Below are positions 46,101 through 54,359 of a stretch of 64,000 nucleotides of DNA, in pieces. The translations under genes and the position numbers were made by a program. Below the pieces are notes generated by a model that was not told where the DNA came from, did not search any database, and worked only from the letters and a program-made list of their open reading frames with translations. The DNA is from Lepidostoma basale (Eukaryota; Arthropoda; Insecta; Trichoptera; Lepidostomatidae): positions 2,170,001-2,234,000 of the forward strand of contig JAHDVF020000729.1 of assembly GCA_022606425.2 (NCBI GenBank), in the 5' to 3' direction. Each line of letters begins with the position of its first letter. Position 1 is the stretch's first letter.

Positions 46101-47333
46101 AATTCGTTTGACCCTTGTGGACGGACGCGCATATAAACTGTTGTAAAAAACACGCATTCCACACGTTTGGCTGTGGATTCCACCAGTCAAGGTCAGTTGC
46201 GTAGTGGCGTCGCACGGTGTTTCAAATCTGAATATTACGAGCTGCTTTTCATTATTCTGTAAAATTATTATTTTGAAATTTTTATTCTTATAAAATTTAT
46301 ATGTCTGTTGACTTATACGATAGAAACACATATATCTGTCTATCTCTCTGTCTTTACATAAAGTAGGTATTTGAATAGCGTATTTCGTAAGATTTTTTTA
46401 AATATGATACCGTAAAAGGCCCTTTGCAGCTCGACCTTGAGTATAAAGATAGAAATAGAAGTATTTTTTTAATTTTTAATATTAAATTCATAGGTATATA
46501 TCAATCGGTTAGCGGCGAAACAATACTACTGAACCGGTTTTGTTGTTGCATGCAATTATGTAGGTAATTTAGGGGTTGAAATTTCAACAAATCGGCCTCA
46601 AATTTATTGTGTGAACTGGATGACTAATATTCTTCCCTAAACACTTATAATTAGCCATTTCCATGTCATTGGGTTTTTACCAAAAGTAGCTCGTAATATC
46701 GCACCCTGAAACACCGTGCGTCGGTGGAGTGCCGACGTATACGAAAATAGTGTCTACTGTGGAGAGCTTGTTTTAAACCAAGTGTGGACGCTACACCAAC
46801 CGCGGGCTCCACAGCTCTCCACCAAGGTCACCCCTATGGATAGTTTGTTTCAAACAGTGTGACCCGCCTTTTACGCTTCGGAGAGGCGGCGTGATGGATA
46901 TTTTTAGTTTATTGTATTTTGGTAAAATCGACATGCGTGCTAGACACGATGGATGAATGTTGAGGAAGCGATAGAAGTATGTCAGGTATGAACTATGTGG
47001 CAGTATATTCTCTCTGTTTAAATCTTTGAAGAGATGGCGTGATGTTAAGTTAGTTGTATTTTGAAAAAACATACCTCCCATCGGCGAGCCTTTGAAATGA
47101 TTGTACATACGGATCATGAACTCAAATGCCGATTCTTTCGCCAATAAAAGTGAGCCTCCGTTTCCCACGAAAATAGTGGGCTCAATGTATGGCACTCCCA
47201 AGTCGCGGAAGTGCCCGAAGGTCGCCGTAAAGTGTCGGTACACGAGCAGGCCAATGGCCAGCAAGGCAAGCAGAAACCCGACTCCGGGCTTCAAGATGGC
47301 GGAGCGAAGGGGCTCCGGACTGAGCGACTCCAT
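34141..47333 (-). CDS. cytochrome P450, CYP3 clan (P450-2), complete, 9 exons
   Basis: ER-anchored heme monooxygenase, paralog of P450-1. Exons: 47075-47333, 45523-45677, 44760-44886, 40991-41112, 39863-40044, 37255-37319, 36586-36807, 35123-35374, 34141-34310. Sum 1554 nt, 517 aa, all in phase. The anchor is GVGFLLALLAIGLLVY (about residues 17-32). Motifs: WKNVR (142-146), AGFETS (320-325), ETLR (378-381), NPDRFSP, and FGLGPRYCIG with heme Cys 460. The intron after exon 6 begins GC (AAG|GCAAGT) instead of GT. Exons 3, 4, 5 and 7 have the same length as in P450-1. Intron 3 holds a 3.2-kb Transib. No premature stops, so it looks functional. Substrate is unknown. Confidence 0.92.
34490..34940. 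repeat. small tandem repeat and GC-rich unclassified repeat
   Basis: 34514-34570 has two copies of a ~28-bp unit (CATATGATTGATACCCTGTG). 34610-34940 has G-rich segments (GTGGGTGATAACGCCCAC, AAAGGGGGCGGTGGCCC) unlike the surrounding AT-rich intron. They might be ends of a hAT-type element, but I see no clear inverted repeat. It lies in P450-2's last intron. Confidence 0.3.
35470..35740 (-). mobile_element. LINE-E 3' end
   Basis: Reverse frame: RVARDGELWKSV, REIYVQHWTTNG, stop. This matches the family C-terminus (GEAYVQQW) seen at 37735-38015. The tail region is ATTAGCATCAGCCATTAG on the + strand. It lies in P450-2 intron 7. Confidence 0.6.
35887..36420 (-). mobile_element. LINE-A copy, (TTAG)n tail, SSVSGKRSRG subfamily
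   Basis: Reverse frame 36095-36406: MAVHNGILVPTLMYGSEAWS, MRSLRRMCGKTL, LRRFRHMERMDERRMVKKLY, SSSVSGKRSRG. The + strand edge is (AACT)n then AACCATCACGCC. It lies in P450-2 intron 7. Confidence 0.87.
37548..37670 (+). mobile_element. SINE type B, head missing
   Basis: It starts in the body (AGAATTCACGTGACAATAAA) and continues to ACTGTAATTGGGTTTAAATA, the type-B module. Confidence 0.75.
37735..38015 (-). mobile_element. LINE-E (GEAYVQQW family) 3' end
   Basis: Reverse frame: TRHVCRRDDGR, RVTEWMLRLGRRSVGRQPIR, WSEDIVRIVGRAWRTLA, YREGWRRGGEAYVQQWMETS. This C-terminus is very common in lepidopteran genomes. One stop is visible. It lies in P450-2 intron 5. Confidence 0.7.
38040..38960 (+). mobile_element. 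Jockey-type LINE fragment
   Basis: 38100-38330 reads HRRLTGNPNRFWWFVNKNR, a pre-RT segment. 38835-38925 reads NSGIPKGSKLGPLIFFLYIK, then DIGTGT, the RT motif-B neighbourhood (family pattern SGIPQGS.LGPLLF..YIND). The DNA between them is badly eroded, so they may be one deleted element. It lies in P450-2 intron 5. Confidence 0.6.
38962..39500 (-). mobile_element. LINE-C (SYLGHVL family) C-terminus, GAA tail
   Basis: Reverse frame 39170-39496: NKMKSLYCNGNVNLKLRQRM, LRCYVWSVLLYGCETWTL, RLEAFEMWLHRIMFRI, VRKISYLGHVLQRE. In another frame come GRRQISWLRNVREWTGI and EELFRTT. The 3' end is marked by TTCTTCTTC on the + strand. It lies in P450-2 intron 5. Confidence 0.8.
40555..40936 (+). mobile_element. 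LINE-A copy, (TTAG)n tail, SSVNGKRSRG subfamily
   Basis: YDRISNDEVRNECKAN, SLRWFGHMD, SSVNGKRSRGRPRKTWHEQI, ending GGGAAACGGCGTGATGG plus (TTAG)n. It lies in P450-2 intron 4 and ends ~55 bp from exon 4. Confidence 0.82.
41642..44268 (+). pseudogene. Transib (RAG1-like) transposase pseudogene, copy 2
   Basis: Same arrangement as copy 1: 42444-42653, TGA, 42672-42872, then further stops at 42870 and 43080. 43744-44268 is the open C-terminal part with the catalytic Glu context EEAQEARNKDFKKF. This copy keeps VDKPKPGFGNTNDGNTARRF in frame, matching the RAG1 NGNYARK region, which copy 1 lost to a one-base deletion. It is more broken than copy 1 in the middle. Confidence 0.87.
41950..42189 (-). 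mobile_element. SINE type B nested in Transib-2
   Basis: The target AATTTT is duplicated on both sides (copy 1 has one AATTTT at the homologous point). An oligo-T run marks the tail. The full body, type-B 3' module and tRNA-like head are present (one B-box change, CCCAGG). It is younger than the Transib split. Confidence 0.87.
45017..45203 (+). mobile_element. SINE type B, poly-A tail
   Basis: The head starts at CTCTGACTTCCATGCC, with B box GGTTCGATTCCC, body, and a shortened type-B module (ACGACCTGTTGTGTACAT) followed by (A)~22. The long pure A tail suggests a recent insertion. It lies in P450-2 intron 2. Confidence 0.88.
45820..45925 (+). repeat. dispersed repeat (CCTCAAGGGCAC family)
   Basis: AATAATAATATGCTAATTTT, GATGTAATCACCTCAAGGGC and GTTTTAAATCTAAATGTGAA, nearly identical to 8690-8800. 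It is followed directly by a LINE-A fragment. Confidence 0.5.
46015..46870. mobile_element. Harbinger-like MITE with nested Transib-like MITE
   Basis: Ends AAAGCGGGCCACACTG / CAGTGTGACCCGCCTT, with TTA duplication at 46012-46014 and 46871-46873. Without the nested element it is ~345 bp and close to the 9914-10145 element. It lies in P450-2 intron 1. Confidence 0.7.
46213..46718. mobile_element. Transib-like MITE, 506 bp
   Basis: Inverted ends CACGGTGTTTCA / TGAAACACCGTG have an inner block ATATTACGAGCT also repeated in inverse. They are flanked by the 5-bp duplication CGTCG (46208-46212, 46719-46723). The end CACGGTG and the target equal the features of the two large Transibs, but the rest is unrelated. 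No coding capacity. Confidence 0.72.
46924..47056 (+). mobile_element. LINE-A 3' end scrap
   Basis: AATCGACATGCGTGCTAGAC, GAATGTTGAGGAAGCG, then GAGATGGCGTGATGTTAAG. It sits ~20 bp from P450-2 exon 1, inside intron 1. Confidence 0.7.
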
Positions 47334-47412
47334 ATTGGAACTACAAATAAACCTGACCCAACTTGAGGAAAAGACACATACTATTTGATCGACTTAATTA
47401 TTATTCTGAATT

Positions 47413-47419
47413 TATAGAA
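47413..47419 (-). promoter_or_regulatory. candidate TATA box of P450-2
   Basis: Minus strand CTATAAA lies ~80 nt upstream of the P450-2 ATG. A start ~30 nt downstream would give a ~50-nt 5' UTR, normal for insect P450 genes. Position only; no transcript evidence. Confidence 0.4.
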
Positions 47420-47880
47420 AAACTTTATTACAAAATTTACATACGAGTATATAACCACTTCTATCATCATTTTAGTTAATATTTTTTATAAAGCAATAAA
47501 ATATTGTCATCTACATTTAAACATTTCAGTCACGGGCACGTTTGATATTATTAACATTAAAAATATTCAATGTGATACTTAGGAAATTGAAAAACTTTGT
47601 TTAATCTTCCAAGCTCCCATTCCCAATCAAATGCAAATTAATTATTTATTAATTTCTTTATAAATTAGGTTTTTCAAATGTATGTTTTTTTATAATATAT
47701 ATATTTTTTATATTATCATCATGTATTATTATTATTTAATATTATTTATTAGTTCTTACTGTTAAGTACCTACTTATAACAAATAGCACAGGTTAATTTT
47801 TAAATTTGAGTTATTGTATCGAATTTTAAATGCATTTTTTATTAGTCTTTCTTTGTTTAGTTTTAATTATATTTTCACAC

Positions 47881-47911
47881 CTGAAGATGGAGGTATCCTC
47901 CGAAACATGTC
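47881..47911 (+). ncRNA. hammerhead ribozyme-like motif, complete with stem I
   Basis: CTGAAGA, stem II GGAGG-TAT-CCTCC, GAAA, palindrome ACATGT, GUC. Immediately before is ACAC and immediately after the GUC is GUGU, giving a 4-bp stem I. All conserved core positions fit CUGANGA...GAAA...UH. It is the best candidate in the window. Confidence 0.68.
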
Positions 47912-48024
47912 GTGTTTTTTTAATTTTTTTTATTAAATAGTGGATTAAATAAAGTTTTTAATTTTCCTGAGTACAATACTATGGAATTCCACAGCGTTAA
48001 TGCCTTAACGTTCAATAAGTTGTT

Positions 48025-48345
48025 AAGAGTAAACTTACTCGCTATCCATCATGCTGTCTTTCCGAAGGGGAAGGCAGAAATAAAAGACTGCCACAATGTT
48101 CTTTCCTGATATACTTCTCTCCCTTCCTCGACATACGTACCTCGTGCTATGCACGTACGTCGGTTTCTCCGATTCCTCACATGGCTGACATTTAATATTT
48201 TATTGATATGAACCTGCCATGTTTTCTTTAGAATTCCTCTACTTCTTGTTCCTTTTACGCCATTTACATGTATTTACTTTATCATTCATTCTTTCAATGT
48301 GTCCAAACTTAATGATCCTTTCATTATTTTGTTCATAACACTTTT
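48025..48345 (-). mobile_element. LINE-A 3' end, eroded
   Basis: The + strand left edge is CTTACTCGCTATCCATCATG (degraded (AACT)n), then GAAGGGGAAGGCAGAAATAA and complements of the CMNVEE, RKTWQ and FGHIERM segments. Confidence 0.7.
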
Positions 48346-48364
48346 ATTCGCGCAGAATTGTATC

Positions 48365-48480
48365 TCGTATAATGATGTAAAACTCCATATTATATAATTA
48401 ATACGATTGAAAACGATAGTTCTCTAGAAGTCTAATTTTACTCTATTGAAATGACACGTTTTGCCTTGATAAGACATTAT
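48365..48480. repeat. foldback-family repeat
   Basis: AACTCCATATTATATAATTA, ACGATAGTTCTCTAGAAGT, GCCTTGATAAGACATTAT, as in 1380-2170. Confidence 0.45.
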
Positions 48481-48509
48481 TTATTAGTTTTTCAAATGAT
48501 TAAAAAAGT

Positions 48510-48542
48510 CTGTCGATGCCAGCGAGCCTGGCGAAACCGGTC
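48510..48542 (+). ncRNA. hammerhead-like motif (CTGTCGA variant)
   Basis: CTGTCGA, hairpin GCCAG-CGAGC-CTGGC, GAAA, palindrome ACCGGT, GUC. Stem I: AGU pairs with GCU (one wobble). The following AAATAAAGACAAAAGTGG matches the 27077 relative. Confidence 0.48.
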
Positions 48543-49154
48543 GCTGTCTAAATAAAGACAAAAGTGGAAGTAGTTAAAAAACATCGTTTTATTTAATTAT
48601 TATTTAAAATGAACTTCCATCAAGAGATTTCAGTAAAATCATTTGATTAGATTAAAAAAGTAATAAAAATATGTTATTTTCATGAAATAAAATTAATCGT
48701 CTAGAAAAGTGACGTTCGCACACGTATTAATAATTCTATTCATTATTTTTACATAAAACGCAATTAATTTTTCATTTGAATTTATGAATTAAAAACATTG
48801 TTAAATCTAATATTTACTTTTTTTCTCTGCATGTTTCGAAGGTTTAACTCCTTTATAGATACAAATTGAAAGATATTCACTCCAAAGTGGAAAAACTGGG
48901 TGTGTTTTGATGCATTTAAAAATTGCTAGTTTCGGTATTCGTTTGATATCTTTGTAGAAATTGGTACTTTTTAAAGAATTATCATAATCTTATATTATTC
49001 ACATACGAGTACATTTTATTATTGGTAGTTACAGAGAGAGAAAAATAAGAGTTTTGTTTTACGATGCATTTTTTTTCTTCTTTTAAACGTATGTAATTTT
49101 TTGAATTTCTTACTTATATATCGTATTTCTTAACTAATATATTGTAATTTTTCC

Positions 49155-49425
49155 GCGATGGAAAAAAAAAACTTTGTAGTTCTCAAAGTATCCATGGAAA
49201 AAAAAATTCTGCAGATTTTTTTTTGTATATTTATATAATACCTTAACCATCAATAAATCTGCAGAGCTTAATGTATCCACGGAAAGAAAACCTCTGCAGT
49301 TCTCAATGTTTGCATAAAAAAAATCTCTGCATTTCTCAATGTATCCATGGAAAAAAACCTCTGCAGTTCGCAATGTATCCATGGAAAAGAATCTTCACAG
49401 TTCTCAATGTATCCATGTAATATCG
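49155..49425. repeat. minisatellite, ~34-bp unit, about 6-7 copies
   Basis: The unit core CTCTGCAGTTCTCAATGTAT is followed by CCATGGAAAAAAA. Copies differ by several substitutions and A-run length. Non-repeat sequence (TTTGTATATTTATATAAT) interrupts it near 49230. It runs straight into a LINE-A fragment. Confidence 0.75.
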
Positions 49426-49690
49426 TATGAAAGTAGAATAAATGCCGTTGAAAAGAGATTTCTAAGACGAATATGTGATGAATTTGCACATGAAAGAGTG
49501 TCAAATGCAAATATAAGAAGCAAATTCAGAGCGAATTACAGCGTTATAAACAATATAATGAATGGTTCAATTAGTTGGTTTAAACACCTGGAAAGAATGC
49601 ATGAAGAAATAATATTAAAGTAAGTATACATTAACGATCTAAATGGAATAAAAAGTAGAGAAGAACGTGGAATGATCAAATTAATAAACA
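49425..49690 (+). mobile_element. LINE-A internal fragment
   Basis: ESRINAVEKRFLRRICDEFA, HERVSNANIRSKFRANYSVI, SISWFKHLERMHEE. It is more diverged than other copies and lacks the 3' tail. Confidence 0.75.
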
Positions 49691-49800
49691 ATAATATCAC
49701 AATATTATAATGTTTTAACTGTTTAATTAAAGCACTGAAGAATATTACAAATTGAAAGAACCAGATAGCATATACAATAAAAAAATGTTGATTTTAACAC

Positions 49801-49835
49801 CTGATGATGCTAACATTGGTTAGGGAAACAGCTGT
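49801..49835 (+). ncRNA. hammerhead ribozyme-like motif
   Basis: CTGATGA, stem II TGCTAAC/GGTTAG, GAAA, palindrome ACAGCTGT, then U. Same family as 1102-1137 and 22078-22113, with the core intact. The repeat extends to about 49700 and 49900. Confidence 0.55.
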
Positions 49836-49905
49836 TCCGACAATAAAAAAAAACAATTTGTGACTTTCTGCATTACTGTTTTAATCAAACAATTAATAAT
49901 AGACT

Positions 49906-49984
49906 AAGGAAATTGAAAATAACTTTGTTTATAATCCACAATGTATTTTGTGGATTATAAACAAACTTATTTTCAATTTCCTCA
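49906..49984. repeat. palindrome, ~34-bp arms
   Basis: AGGAAATTGAAAATAACTTT, then TTATAATCCACA, and its reverse complement around a short AATGTATTT centre. A matching single arm occurs near 47580, next to the hammerhead repeat at 47881. Probably a Penelope-like terminal repeat end. Confidence 0.6.
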
Positions 49985-50039
49985 GTGTATTACAATGGGA
50001 TTCCACAGTGTTAATGCCTTAGCTTTTAGTAAGTAATAA

Positions 50040-50330
50040 TAGAGTTTCAGATATTTGGAGTAGAGATCTCTACGCCCATAATGACCTCTATACCGAAGTA
50101 CGAGAAAAAGTCAGCAAAGTCCCTGCCGTGTTAGGGTGTCTGAAGAATCTGATCTGAAAGAACAAGCACATGCGTATCGATAACAAGGTCAGAATTTATG
50201 AGACATGCGTGCGACCTTTCATGACGTACGCTGCAGAGACGCGGGCCGACACTGTTGGAACCAAGAGTCTACTAAAAAAAATTGAGATGAAGGTCCATCT
50301 GGATAATGGAGAGAGTTGGCCAGGGACAGA
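50040..50330 (+). mobile_element. LINE-D internal fragment
   Basis: VREKVSKVPAVLGCLKNLI, stop, KNKHMRIDNKVRIYETCVRP, FMTYAAETRADTVGTKSLLK. RIYE.CVRP..TYA.ETRADT is shared with the reverse copy at 56650-57110. Confidence 0.7.
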
Positions 50331-50380
50331 AACGAGTGGAAAGTTGTTGTGTATCGCCAAGAAAAATGGATATAACTTAC

Positions 50381-50533
50381 CTTGAGAGTAATCGACATTT
50401 TTTTTAAATTACATTTTTGAATTGATGTCGTAGTCCCGGTTGTCCGTAAAGTATTCGAAGTCTTTGATCATTACTGCCTTTACCAGTTCTGGGTCCTTCA
50501 CCATCAGTACGGGATGTCTGCCCTCGAATAATC
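50381..50533 (-). pseudogene. orphan P450 exon 2 relic
   Basis: Reverse strand, after a TTGGTAG acceptor: GLFEGRHPVLMVKDPELVKA, VMIKDFEYFTDNRDYDINSK, closely like exon 2 of P450-2. A one-base insertion in an A run then causes a stop; in the shifted frame it reads NLKKMSITLK up to a good CAAG|GTAAGT donor. Length 153 versus 152 and 155 in the paralogs. No exon 1 or 3 is recognised within several kb, so it is a relic of a lost gene. Confidence 0.82.
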
Positions 50534-50749
50534 CTACCAAAAAATCATTCAAAATCACGACCAACTCAAAAGAGAGAGACCACATCACGAATGAGGAAGT
50601 TCTTCAAGGAATTGAAGGGGGAAGGCACCTGCTTAGGACCTTGATCTAATGGATATTAAATCTAATGTATCGTTTCTTTGTATTGTATCGATTTTTAAAT
50701 GCATTTTTATAAGTCTTTTATTGTTTAGCTTTTTGTAATATATTTTAAT

Positions 50750-50780
50750 CTGAAGATGGAGGTCTCCTCCGAAACAAGTC
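50750..50780 (+). ncRNA. hammerhead-like motif
   Basis: CTGAAGA, stem II GGAGG-TCT-CCTCC, GAAA, then ACAAGUC, where the stem III palindrome is broken (ACAAGT). Upstream sequence (GCATTTTTATAAGTCTTT) is homologous to that before 47881. Stem I is weak. Probably decayed. Confidence 0.48.
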
Positions 50781-50789
50781 GTCTTATTA

Positions 50790-52465
50790 AATATTTTAGC
50801 GAATAACAAACAACGTTATTTTTAAATTTCAAAAGTGTACTTTAAACATTCTTTGCAGAAAAACAGTTTTGTCTTTAAAAAAATATTATCAAAATAAAAA
50901 TGATGTACACACCCGGCACATTTGTGCAAATTTAAACTAAATTTATTATGACGAAATAATTAATTCAATAGTTCATTCTTTCTTCTTCGATCGTAGATCA
51001 AAAAGTATTTCATCCACTAAATGATCTCATTGCATATTTATCCCTAGATCTATATAAAATTCTCCACACCAGACAGAAGAGAAAAAATATTTGTTTATCA
51101 AATTCAAATGTACAATTCTAAGATATAACATAAAAATACATTGTGTAACAATTTTTTTTTTTTAGTACAGTGTCAAAGTACAGTTCCAAAAATACTTTAT
51201 AACAAAAGTCACATCCAAAGCAAATAATTACTCACGCCTTTTATTATTTTCGATGATACACTGAAAGTGTTTTGATTCAATTATGCATAATAATCGATTA
51301 CTTAATATTTTAAATGTTTCAACATCAATTCTAAATTTAAATTATGGAACACATTATCGATAGTCACTGAAAACACGTTAATTTTTATTACTAAAAGTAA
51401 TTGTCGTTTCTTTCGTCGAGTCGCGTAAATAAAAATGTTGCGACAAAGTTGTGTAACAAGATGGCGTCCGTGGGCTGGCTGTCATTTGAAATGTATGATT
51501 AAAAATAATCTGCATTCTGGACATTGTTCTGACACAAATATGCATGTGCATCATAGCAGATGAATTGATATTTTTATGGTGCGTCCTTATCTCATTCTGT
51601 ATCTCAGCCTCATTACCATCTCGGTTCCTATTTTAGGTCACTCTCGCTCCATTCAGTTCCGTACCCAGGATCAACTTGTCCCTTCCTGCCATCGTCCTTT
51701 GGTCTCGACCGGCAACCTCAACCTCTGCTTAATCCACTATCGGTCCCAATACACTGTTATCTTCCCAGTTAGTTAGATCTGTTGGACACAACACAACCTG
51801 CCATATCTTCCGAGAAACCCTTCACTCACCATCCAACAACACCCAACAACAAAATTTTCACCACTTGGGTGAGCAAAAGCATCCGGGCTGGTGCTACCGA
51901 GAACCCAAGATCCAAGACAAGATGTAAGTCGAAAAGTTTGACAAAGGTCCATTTATTATATTCAAAATTTAATGAAATCTCTCTATTTCGAATATCTTTC
52001 GAAGTCAGATTACGGAATAGAGTTAAATCGCTGGATCGAGTACTGCTGGAGCGGACGGTGACTGTTTTAAGGATTTCCCCTTAATTTGTTATTTATCTCC
52101 CAACATGCATAACTAACTTGCCTATGGTGATGCAGGTGAGGAGATCAATTAAACTGATAAACATGATCGCTTCGTAGAACGACAACTTTAATACGTTCAG
52201 AAGACAAACACTCTTGACTTTAGAGATTATCTTGTATTCTCAAAGTCGAAACCTCTCTCATGCGTTCTTGGTATTAAATACGAGTATCATATTTTACCTG
52301 TTCTCAATAGATGTCTTAAACTATACTTTTAATTGGTATAACATTTAAGAAAATAAACCGATTTGATTTTAATAACTGCATGATAATTTGTCGTCCATTG
52401 TTATTTTTCAAATAATACATGTCGATGCGTATAAATTTCATAAATGTCAAAATATGATAAATCTA
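50790..52465. other. intergenic, no recognised gene
   Basis: AT-rich to 51550. 51560-52090 has higher GC and frames of 66 and 100 codons (51576-51776, 51782-52084) without recognisable motifs, and a GTAAGT after AAGAT at ~51922. It could be a host exon or a repeat. I cannot tell. Confidence 0.35.
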
Positions 52466-52480
52466 TAACTTACTACCCCC

Positions 52481-53239
52481 AATTCTTCTGATTTTGAAAA
52501 TTTGGTTTGGTTCATGTGGTGCGGTGCTCGTGTAAATTTTGGAGATATTTCGTGTATAAGTGAATTGTTTTGGTCAATTAAACTGTTGCCGAACTTTATT
52601 ATAGTTAATTGTGACACGTAATACGTTTGTACTGTTTTTCTGTTAAAATTATATTAGTTTTATCGTTTTTATAAAGAATTTTGACAGGTGTAAAAACAAA
52701 ATTTTCATTTGTTCCAATGTCAATTTTGAATAATTTCTTCAATATTATTTTAAAGTTCTTGCTGGTTAAGTGCCTAATTACAGCTAATTTGAAAAAAACG
52801 GTGGATACGTGTAACATAAATTAAATAAACACAAAAGTCCGGATCGTCCATGTCAACATGTGCAACATCGAAAATATTATGTGCTAAATTAAAAAAAACG
52901 GTGGATTCGTGGAACATAAATTAAATAGACAATATGTGCACCATCTAAAAATAACATTTTGTGTTCAATTATTTTTATTTTGTTATTTTAATTTATATCA
53001 TTGTATTTTATATTATTGTATTTTATATTATTTGTTTTAGATTTATTTTGTGGGTGTTGGACAATCGAAGTGTGCGCGGGAGATGCCTATTGGTGGCGAT
53101 GAGGTTCGCAACCCATCACACCGCGTCTCCCGCGGGGCGAAAAGAGAAGGATGGAGTGCCGCATCAGTAAAAGTGTGACAGTCCATTCTTTCTGCCAACC
53201 CTTTCGGGGAGACGGCGTGATGGTTAGTTAGTTAGTTAG
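52481..53239 (+). mobile_element. non-autonomous retroelement with LINE-A tail (copy N3, longest)
   Basis: 759 bp flanked by the 11-bp direct repeat TTACTACCCCC (52470-52480, 53240-53250). Collinear with N2 over its last ~540 bp and with N1 over its last ~150 bp. The 3' ~60 bp are LINE-A end plus (TTAG)n. It inserted into the tail of a LINE-A copy, which resumes at 53251. Confidence 0.78.
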
Positions 53240-53720
53240 TTACTACCCCCATCACGCCATCTCTCCAAAGGGTTAGGCAGAATGAATGGTAAGCCAGACT
53301 GTTCTTACTTGATATACTTCTTTCTCTTCCAAAACATTTCTCCGACTCGCATCGATTTCTCCGACTCTTCACGTGACCGACATTTAATATTTGGTTGATT
53401 TGGTCGTGCCGCGTTTTCCTCGGCTTCCCTCTATTTATAGTTTTGTTTACGACTTTTAACAATGCACTATCTTTACCATTCTTTCTTTAATCATTATTTC
53501 CACGTGACCCTTTCTTAATTTTTTTTCATAACACTTTTAATCGTATTGCAATCGCTTTTTTATTTGCATTTGACACTCTAGCATATACGGATTAAAAACA
53601 CGTTTGTCTGAGACATACATTTCTACTGCATTTATTCTACTTTCATGATTTTTTTTAAGTGTCATGTTTCACTTTCATACTAAAAAGTCGGCACAAGAAC
53701 AATAATTACGACAATTCATT
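53240..53720 (-). mobile_element. LINE-A copy, eroded, tail split by N3
   Basis: Starts ATCACGCCATCTCTCCAAAG. Complements of NVGHVKSR, RGKPRKTRHDQIN and SRMNAVEM-like sequence follow, with large indels. Its degraded (AACT)n tail lies left of N3 at ~52466. Confidence 0.68.
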
Positions 53721-54359
53721 ATTCGCGCCAAATTTTATGGCTTGTAACTTTAAATTTAGCTGAATTCAATACTTTTTATTTCTTCTAAATATATTCGTCT
53801 TCACATTGTGTTGTGGATTCATATTTGAATAAATATAACGACACTTCGTATATTATACACAATACTTTTTTACACTATTTAGTGTCGTTAAAATACAAAG
53901 TGTAGTTTTATTTATCCAATACTTTGTTATTGTTTGGATAATTTTGGTAATTTTAATATAAGACGACTATTTTGGTATTTTTAATTATATTTGAACGATA
54001 CTTATAAGCGTGATGATGTTTTTTTTTTAATATACAATGTATTTTTTACAATCAACCTTTGTTTGAAATCATAATCAATTTGAATATATTATATATGTTG
54101 TGTTTAACATAATGTGTTTTTATATATAATAATTATCAATTAAACGTGTTTTTGTTACATTGTTCAGATCAGATAATACAAAATGATTAATTTAATGGTT
54201 AATAAATGACGTACATCGATTACGTAATATACAATTTTTATAATGAACGTTTCTTCGATACATAATCAATTTATAGCTAATAACTTTTTTTACTCTACTG
54301 AAAAAATAAGTTTTTCGTAACCGTGTGTGAGTTGTTTTTTTTTGCTCTTCATGTTTCAC

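Larger units (their letters stand above)
45926..46910 (+). mobile_element. LINE-A 3' end split by a MITE
   Basis: The left part (45926-46011) ends TTATTTCTGC. The right part (46874-46910) resumes CGCTTCGGAGAGGCGGCGTG. The LINE consensus is restored when 46015-46870 plus one TTA is removed. Confidence 0.75.

Noticed and set aside
46791..47050. C-terminal extension of the P450-2 exon 1 frame past position 47075
   Set aside because: The splice donor G|GTATGT at 47075 is in the phase shared with P450-1. The extension runs into LINE-A and MITE sequence.
51576..52084. Host exons with frames of 66 and 100 codons
   Set aside because: No recognisable domain, no clear start or acceptor, and AT-rich flanks. 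Left as unassigned rather than called a gene.
52961..53170. 69-codon ORF as a membrane protein
   Set aside because: The hydrophobic part is a TTTTATATTA-rich run. It lies inside the N3 retroelement and the reading frame is not conserved upstream in N2.
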